6,400 nucleotides of DNA from Dehalococcoidia bacterium (lineage in GTDB: Bacteria > Chloroflexota > Dehalococcoidia > GIF9 > AB-539-J10): NCBI GenBank assembly GCA_030603265.1, contig JAUVYD010000093.1, forward strand, positions 1-6,400. Reading direction: 5' to 3'. The position numbers and the translations under genes were made by a program. The notes below the pieces were generated by a model that saw only the letters and a list, made by a program, of their open reading frames with translations, had not been told where the DNA came from and searched no databases. This document shows positions 1-3,323 of the stretch, in pieces. Each line of letters opens with the position of its first letter. Position 1 is the stretch's first letter.

Positions 1-1
1 G

Positions 2-121
2 GCAAACGGAAAATCCAAGATGGTTATTGTCGGAGCAATCATGCGCAAACTCGTTCATATCATCTTTGGCGTGCTCAGAAGCGGACGACCCTTCGACCCT
101 TCCATAGCTGCGGCAGCTTGA
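2..121 (+). CDS. IS110-family transposase, C-terminal end (partial)
   Basis: An open frame enters from the left edge and ends at TGA (119-121), giving 39 codons. The visible residues include GKSKMVIVGAIMRKLVHII followed by FGVLRSGRPFDP. This matches the usual C-terminal pattern of IS110-type (Transposase_20) transposases: a Gly-Lys pair, a hydrophobic stretch, Met-Arg-Lys-Leu, then Val-Leu-(Lys/Arg)-Ser-Gly and an aromatic-Asp/Arg-Pro ending. These enzymes recombine IS DNA guided, in studied members, by an IS-encoded bridge RNA. The N-terminal DEDD RuvC-like domain and the catalytic serine region lie outside the window, so I cannot tell whether the gene is intact. Family assignment is by recognition of a short tail and is good rather than certain. 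The exact 3' end of the element is not visible. Confidence 0.75.
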   Translation, partial: ANGKSKMVIVGAIMRKLVHIIFGVLRSGRPFDPSIAAAA

Positions 122-174
122 CATGGTGCACGGTATCTACAACGGAGCACCTCGGCAACCACCCTTCCTCCGAC

Positions 175-200
175 GGGCGGACACAGAGGTCCGCCCCTAC
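175..200. repeat. GGGCGGAC hairpin repeat, copy 1
   Basis: Perfect 8-bp stem GGGCGGAC (175-182) and GTCCGCCC (189-196) around the loop ACAGAG, followed by CTAC so that the right end reads GCCCCTAC. The 22-base hairpin is identical to that at 420-441 and differs by one loop base from 2454-2475. Confidence 0.85.
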
Positions 201-388
201 GTCACGAACCACAGCCATGCCCTCGGCCGCCACGGTCGGTCTGTGTCTGTGTCGCCACCGGGCGAAGGTGACTGGACCGCAGGCCGCACAAGCGGACATT
301 ATCGCTGGACAGCAACAGCGGCCCGCCAGTCGCAGGCCCTCACCGAACACCCGGACGCGGCGTGCTCGATACGGGGCTGCCCGTGGAG

Positions 389-410
389 ACATCGCGGTGG
401 TTCGCGATGT
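389..410. repeat. Inverted repeat ACATCGCG/CGCGATGT
   Basis: Perfect 8-bp stem (389-396 and 403-410) around the loop GTGGTT. It sits 9 bases left of the next hairpin (420-441), so the two form a double hairpin like those of REP-type extragenic repeats. Its right arm is part of a 19-base segment (394-412) that recurs inverted at 197-215 with three differences. Confidence 0.7.
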
Positions 411-419
411 AGATACGAA

Positions 420-441
420 GGGCGGACACAGAGGTCCGCCC
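420..441. repeat. GGGCGGAC hairpin repeat, copy 2
   Basis: GGGCGGAC (420-427), loop ACAGAG (428-433), GTCCGCCC (434-441). It is identical over all 22 bases to 175-196. Here the right flank is GTAG rather than CTAC. Confidence 0.85.
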
Positions 442-472
442 GTAGTAGCGAGGGCGGGTGGCGGTTCCAAAT

Positions 473-583
473 GTAGGGGCTTGGCATGCCTGGCCCGTCG
501 CCTGGTCGTGACACAACGGTCGAGAATTCACCACAACCCTGGAGGAATCACTGCCCTACGGGCGACGCATGCATCGCCCCTAC
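473..583. repeat. GTAGGGGC...GCCCCTAC bounded repeat unit
   Basis: The unit begins with GTAGGGGC (473-480) and ends with GCCCCTAC (576-583), an exact 8-bp terminal inverted pair about 111 bp apart. Each end carries a small palindrome: the 8-bp GGCATGCC (483-490) on the left, and a near-perfect 20-bp palindrome (560-579, arms GGGCGA and TCGCCC around GCATGC, one mismatched pair) on the right. The second unit at 2358-2479 has the same termini and a similar length. Confidence 0.6.
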
Positions 584-669
584 AGAAAACCTGGATTACC
601 CCCGACCGACAACCCACAACACCACAGACTGACAGAATCGTAGACCGTCTTCATTTCCACAGTCAGGCG

Positions 670-698
670 TTGAGACGTCTTCTTGAAGCTGCTACTCT
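670..698 (+). promoter_or_regulatory. Candidate promoter for the exonuclease gene
   Basis: TTGAGA (670-675, five of six matches to TTGACA) lies 17 bases from TACTCT (693-698), which is preceded by TGC as in an extended -10. The -10 hexamer itself is weak (TAnnnT kept). The hexamer ends 11 bases before the ATG at 710, so transcription from it would start within a few bases of the start codon, giving a leaderless or nearly leaderless mRNA. This also argues against the upstream TTG at 683 as the start. Confidence 0.4.
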
Positions 699-709
699 AC
701 GAACAAGAC

Positions 710-1483
710 ATGCGCACCGTCAGGTTGCTGAGCTGGAACGTCAACGGCATACGCGCCGTGGAGAAAAGGGGCTTCCTCGACTGGCTCCGGCAGGAGGCTC
801 CCGACGTGTTGTGTCTCCAGGAGACCAGGGCACACCCGGAGCAGGTGCCGCCGGCCCTTTCCCCCCCTGAGGGCTACTTCGCCTACTGGGAGCACCCTGA
901 GCGCAAAGGCTACAGTGGAGTAGCGCTATTCTCACGCGTGGAGCCACGTCGCGTGACGAAGGGGTTCGGCATCGAGCGATTCGATGCCGAGGGGCGCGTG
1001 CTCGTCGCGGCCTACCCCGGATTCACCCTGTTCAATGTGTATTTCCCGAACGGGCGGATGAACGAGGAGCGTCTGCAGTACAAGCTCGATTTCTACGACG
1101 CTTTCCTTGAGCACATCCTGCGCCTGCGGGAGCAAGGTGAGAAGCTCGTAATCTGTGGCGATGTCAACACGGCCCACACTGAAATCGACCTTTCCCATCC
1201 GAAGGAGAACGAGACGACCTCCGGATTCCTGCCCATAGAGCGTGTCTGGATAGACCTCCTCACCGGTCACGGGTTCGTTGACACCTTCCGTCTGTTCAAC
1301 GTAGACCCCGGCAACTACACGTGGTGGAGCATGCGCACGAGGGCACGCGAGAGGAACATAGGGTGGCGCCTCGACTACTTCTTCGTGAGTGACAACCTGC
1401 TCGGCTCCGTCACAGGAGCAGAAATCCTGTCCGACGTCATGGGCTCCGACCATTGCCCCGTGAGCCTGACACTATCCACGTAG
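710..1483 (+). CDS. xth: Exonuclease III / AP endonuclease
   Basis: This 257-residue protein belongs to the exonuclease III branch of the EEP (endonuclease/exonuclease/phosphatase) fold. Such enzymes cut the DNA backbone 5' of abasic sites in base excision repair and have Mg-dependent 3'-phosphodiesterase or 3'-exonuclease activity. All hallmark residues are visible: LLSWNVNGIRA at the N terminus with N12, LQET with the metal-binding E38, Tyr111 in NVYFPNGR, GDVNTAH with D151 and N153, WRLDYF with D222, and the terminal GSDHCPV with D247 and the catalytic H248. The conserved HPKENETTSGFLPIER block is intact. Length is normal for the family. I chose ATG 710 because the family starts just before LLSWNVNG; an in-frame TTG at 683 adds only nine unrelated residues. 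No clear Shine-Dalgarno precedes it. The HAD phosphatase gene follows about 63-69 bp downstream on the same strand but has its own promoter candidate. Confidence 0.95.
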   Translation: MRTVRLLSWNVNGIRAVEKRGFLDWLRQEAPDVLCLQETRAHPEQVPPALSPPEGYFAYWEHPERKGYSGVALFSRVEPRRVTKGFGIERFDAEGRVLVAAYPGFTLFNVYFPNGRMNEERLQYKLDFYDAFLEHILRLREQGEKLVICGDVNTAHTEIDLSHPKENETTSGFLPIERVWIDLLTGHGFVDTFRLFNVDPGNYTWWSMRTRARERNIGWRLDYFFVSDNLLGSVTGAEILSDVMGSDHCPVSLTLST

Positions 1484-1499
1484 GGCCGCGACTCCACCT

Positions 1500-1511
1500 G
1501 TGCTACAATCA
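1500..1511 (+). promoter_or_regulatory. Extended -10 promoter element for the HAD phosphatase gene
   Basis: GTGCTACAATCA contains TACAAT (1504-1509) preceded by TGC, a good extended -10. No convincing -35 is seen at 16-18 bases upstream, as is common for extended -10 promoters. The same 12 bases occur on the minus strand directly upstream of uvrA (6188-6199), which supports a real promoter. A start about seven bases downstream would give a leader of roughly 30-37 bases. Confidence 0.55.
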
Positions 1512-1517
1512 ACCTCC

Positions 1518-1538
1518 GGCCCGCCTCCGCGACGGGCC
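1518..1538 (+). promoter_or_regulatory. Small leader hairpin ahead of the HAD gene
   Basis: GGCCCG (1518-1523) and CGGGCC (1533-1538) form a perfect 6-bp GC stem around the 9-base loop CCTCCGCGA. It lies between the -10 element and the start codon, where no Shine-Dalgarno is visible. It may be a chance stem in GC-rich DNA. Confidence 0.3.
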
Positions 1539-1546
1539 AGAAGCAT

Positions 1547-2188
1547 GTGACAATGAAAACTCTATTTCAGTGCGATTTCGACGGCACGATTACGGATGAG
1601 GACGCGAGCTTCTACCTCCTCGACGCATACGCCGAAGGCGACTGGCGGGCGATACTCAAGGAGTACAAGGAAGGCAGGATCACGGTTGGCGATTTCAACA
1701 CACGCGCGTTCGCGATGATCAGGGTGGACCAGTCTGTTCTGCTGAGCACACTGGAGCAGAACGTGCGTATCCGGCCCGGTTTCAGGGAACTCCTGGACCG
1801 CTGTGCATATCGCGGGTTCCGCTTCGTGATAGTGAGCAACGGCCTCGAATTCTACATCGAGGCGATCTTGCGGGCACTGGGCATCAAAGGTATCGAGGTA
1901 CACGCCGCGAAAAACGCCTTCGCTCCCGGGGGAGTGAAGGTCGAGTACATAGGCCCCGATGGGTCGGTCCTTCAGGACGGCTTCAAGGAGGCCTATATCA
2001 AGCTGTTCCTGAGCCAGGGCTACAGAGTCCTCTATGCCGGCAATGGAGTATCCGACACGTTTGCGTCGCGACACGCCCACACGGTGTTCGCCACAGGCGA
2101 CCTCCTCGATTACTACCGGCGGAACGGGCTCCCCTGCGAGCCCTTCAACGACCTGGGCGATGTCGTGAACGGACTCTCCCGCCTCTAG
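1547..2188 (+). CDS. HAD-superfamily (subfamily IB, MtnX/PSP-like) phosphatase
   Basis: A cytoplasmic HAD hydrolase of 211-213 residues. Numbered from ATG 1553, motif I is CDFDGTIT with nucleophile D8 and acid/base D10; motif II is VIVSNG with S95; the motif III lysine is probably K145 in DGFKEAYIK; motif IV is GNGVSD with D168. A helical cap probably lies between motifs I and II (about residues 15-75). The pattern fits the group containing phosphoserine phosphatase and the methionine-salvage phosphatase MtnX, which remove phosphate from small metabolites through an aspartyl-phosphate. No methionine-salvage or serine-synthesis gene is nearby, so the substrate is not fixed. Motif IV has Asn164 where GDG is usual. 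Start choice is GTG 1547 or ATG 1553; ATG 1553 brings motif I to the usual position. The ATG at 1545 is followed at once by TGA. No strong Shine-Dalgarno is seen. Confidence 0.85.
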   Translation: MTMKTLFQCDFDGTITDEDASFYLLDAYAEGDWRAILKEYKEGRITVGDFNTRAFAMIRVDQSVLLSTLEQNVRIRPGFRELLDRCAYRGFRFVIVSNGLEFYIEAILRALGIKGIEVHAAKNAFAPGGVKVEYIGPDGSVLQDGFKEAYIKLFLSQGYRVLYAGNGVSDTFASRHAHTVFATGDLLDYYRRNGLPCEPFNDLGDVVNGLSRL

Positions 2189-2267
2189 GAGTGTGTACGA
2201 GTAATCCCTGAGTCAAAGCTAGAGCAACCTAAGAATCGGGGGCATTTAGCTTCAGGCAAAACATTAC
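2189..2267. other. Intergenic gap downstream of the HAD gene
   Basis: 79 bp between the HAD stop codon and the first inverted repeat. I see no gene, no intrinsic terminator with a T-run and no promoter pair in it. Confidence 0.5.
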
Positions 2268-2295
2268 TCCGACAGGCTCCTAGGAGCCTGTCGGA
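2268..2295. repeat. Perfect 28-bp palindrome made of two abutting element ends
   Basis: TCCGACAGGCTC (2268-2279), then CTAG (2280-2283), then GAGCCTGTCGGA (2284-2295): a perfect inverted repeat. The left arm plus CTAG and one more base on each side recurs at 2578-2594. The simplest reading is two copies of a transposon end placed head to head across one CTAG. It could also fold into a 12-bp hairpin with a CTAG loop and help end transcription from either side, though no T-run follows. Confidence 0.8.
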
Positions 2296-2590
2296 ATAAA
2301 CACACTGACGGTGAGGCTACACAGCGTAGGACAGGGTTGGTGCGCGAAGCGCGAAATGTAGGGGCAGGCCTCTGCGCCTGCCCGTGGTGGGGGCGATGGA
2401 TGCAGGTGGAGGTGTTGGTGCAGCCAACCGCCGACGGTGCGCAAACCCGTGGCGGGCGGACCCAGAGGTCCGCCCCTACACCAGGGGACTCGACGGTGTC
2501 TGCTGATAATGAGTGGCGTGTCGACAGCGCGACATGGCCGAGCTGCTCCCTTCGCACCAATACCAAGGGGGCTGTTTCTCCGACAGGCTC
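2284..2590. mobile_element. MITE-like non-autonomous element with CTAG flanks
   Basis: The segment starts with GAGCCTGTCGGA (2284-2295) and ends with its exact reverse complement TCCGACAGGCTC (2579-2590). The inverted repeat continues imperfectly inward (ATAAACA on the left against GAAACA read from the right). CTAG flanks both sides (2280-2283 and 2591-2594) and could be a 4-bp target duplication. The inside, about 280 bp, has no transposase; it carries the paired hairpin unit at 2358-2479. This is what a MITE or an internally deleted insertion sequence looks like. I cannot name the parent IS family. The right flank overlaps the stop codon of the minus-strand transglutaminase-like gene. Confidence 0.6.
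2358..2479. repeat. GTAGGGGC...GCCCCTAC bounded hairpin pair inside the element
   Basis: GTAGGGGC (2358-2365) and GCCCCTAC (2472-2479) are exact inverted termini 122 bp apart. The left end folds as GGGCAGGC (2362-2369), loop CTCTGC, GCCTGCCC (2376-2383). The right end folds as GGGCGGAC (2454-2461), loop CCAGAG, GTCCGCCC (2468-2475). The right hairpin is nearly identical to those at 175-196 and 420-441. The unit is built like the one at 473-583. Confidence 0.75.
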
Positions 2591-3244
2591 CTAGATTGAC
2601 TCTGCTCGGGGCTCGCGACTGAGCCAGGGACGCTTGTCCGCACCCCAGACCCCGGAGATCGCGCTGACTATCCAGTCGAGCGGCAGGTCAGCCTCGTAAC
2701 CGAACTTCTCCACGTACTCGACATAGGGGTTGCCCGACGCATCGACCGGCGGGAGTATGGCTTCGTTCACACCGTCGAACTCCACCGTCCTGAGACCGTT
2801 CTTCTCGCACAGAGCCCGGTCAAACGTCGCCGCCGCACTCACCCACCGCCCATCGAGAAGGAACTGGTTATAGCCATGCCGCGGGAACACGTTCGTCCCG
2901 AGCTTCTCCACGAAACGCGCGGGCATACGGTGGTTGCGTATGCTGGCAAAGGCAAGCCTCGTGGGTATGCCCGCTGCACGGCCGAGCGCCGCCAGTAATA
3001 CCGCCTTCTGGACACAGTACCCCTTTCCCCTTTCAAGTACGGTACTCGCAACGAAGTCCTCCCTGAACATGGAAATCATGTACACGTTGTACGGTATGGA
3101 GTCCCGAACGAAGTAGAAGAGCTTCACGGCCTTCTCGGAGTCAGTAGAGCATCCTCGGGTGAGCTGCGCGGCAGTACGGACGATAGGCTCACTCTCCGAG
3201 TCAATCGTGTCCGTCGGGTTGAGGTACACTGCGAGGTCTTCCAT
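2591..3244 (-). CDS. Transglutaminase-like cysteine protease-fold protein
   Basis: 217 residues, no signal peptide and no membrane segment, so probably cytoplasmic. The transglutaminase-like (papain-fold) triad is visible: C77 in GKGYCVQKAVLLAALGRA, the Ala-Gly-Ile-Pro-Thr-Arg segment that follows it, H123 in RHGYNQFLLDGRW, and D142 in AATFD. Bacterial members act as proteases or amidases or have unknown roles; the substrate here is unknown. The N-terminal 60 residues (starting MEDLAVYLNPTDTID) match the lead-in seen in family members with short helical N termini. I chose ATG 3244 because AAAGGAGAG sits just upstream; an in-frame ATG at 3316 would add 24 residues of poor quality. The stop codon TAG lies inside the CTAG flank of the neighbouring mobile element. 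The gene follows uvrA on the same strand after 79 bp, so co-transcription is possible. Confidence 0.85.
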   Translation of the reverse strand: MEDLAVYLNPTDTIDSESEPIVRTAAQLTRGCSTDSEKAVKLFYFVRDSIPYNVYMISMFREDFVASTVLERGKGYCVQKAVLLAALGRAAGIPTRLAFASIRNHRMPARFVEKLGTNVFPRHGYNQFLLDGRWVSAAATFDRALCEKNGLRTVEFDGVNEAILPPVDASGNPYVEYVEKFGYEADLPLDWIVSAISGVWGADKRPWLSREPRAESI

Positions 3245-3247
3245 TCT

Positions 3248-3256
3248 CTCTCCTTT
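3248..3256 (-). promoter_or_regulatory. Shine-Dalgarno of the transglutaminase-like gene
   Basis: AAAGGAGAG on the minus strand, with the AGGAG core five bases from ATG 3244. It is the only strong ribosome binding site among the genes of this window and decides the start over the ATG at 3316. Confidence 0.75.
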
Positions 3257-3295
3257 CGCTCCTGTGGCCCGGCGTAGCTCACACAGACTCCATCC

Positions 3296-3316
3296 ATGCG
3301 CGCTACCAACGCGCAT
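3296..3316 (-). repeat. Hairpin between uvrA and the transglutaminase-like gene
   Basis: ATGCGCG (3296-3302) and CGCGCAT (3310-3316) form a perfect 7-bp stem with a 7-base loop. It begins seven bases after the uvrA stop codon. No T-run follows on the minus strand, so it is more likely a partial terminator, an mRNA-stabilising or a processing structure than a full intrinsic terminator. Confidence 0.4.
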
Positions 3317-3323
3317 ATTGTCC

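Larger units (their letters stand above)
122..669. other. Repeat-rich intergenic region without a convincing gene
   Basis: This stretch separates the transposase end from the exonuclease gene. Open frames cross it on both strands, but they run through hairpin repeats, have low-complexity Arg/Pro/Thr-rich translations, resemble no family I know and lack ribosome binding sites. What the region does hold is a set of GC-rich inverted repeats (175-200, 389-410, 420-441, 473-583) listed separately, plus an inverted pair of 19-base segments (197-215 and 394-412). Positions 584-669 show nothing I can name. Confidence 0.7.

Noticed and set aside
75..470. Minus-strand open frame of about 131 codons
   Set aside because: Its translation is largely the hairpin repeats read as protein, and it overlaps the transposase end.
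175..583. CRISPR array
   Set aside because: The repeats are few, irregularly spaced, in mixed orientations and there are no uniform spacers or cas genes.
683..709. TTG at 683 as start of the exonuclease gene
   Set aside because: It adds nine residues not expected in the family, which starts just before LLSWNVNG, and it would lie inside the likely promoter.
118..870. Long + strand open frame of about 250 codons crossing the repeat region into the exonuclease gene
   Set aside because: It runs through hairpin repeats, has an Arg/Thr/Pro-rich translation with no recognisable domain, and overlaps the start of the exonuclease gene in another frame. Stop-free frames are common in GC-rich DNA.
2216..2252. 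AAGCTA/TAGCTT inverted pair after the HAD gene as a terminator
   Set aside because: Only a 6-bp AT-rich stem with a 25-base gap and no T-run; too weak.
2264..2594. Small coding genes inside the CTAG-flanked element
   Set aside because: Open frames on both strands include the terminal repeats and hairpins, have no ribosome binding site and show no transposase motif.
3245..3316. Longer transglutaminase-like protein starting at ATG 3316
   Set aside because: The added 24 residues look non-coding and span a hairpin; AAAGGAGAG just before ATG 3244 marks the better start.
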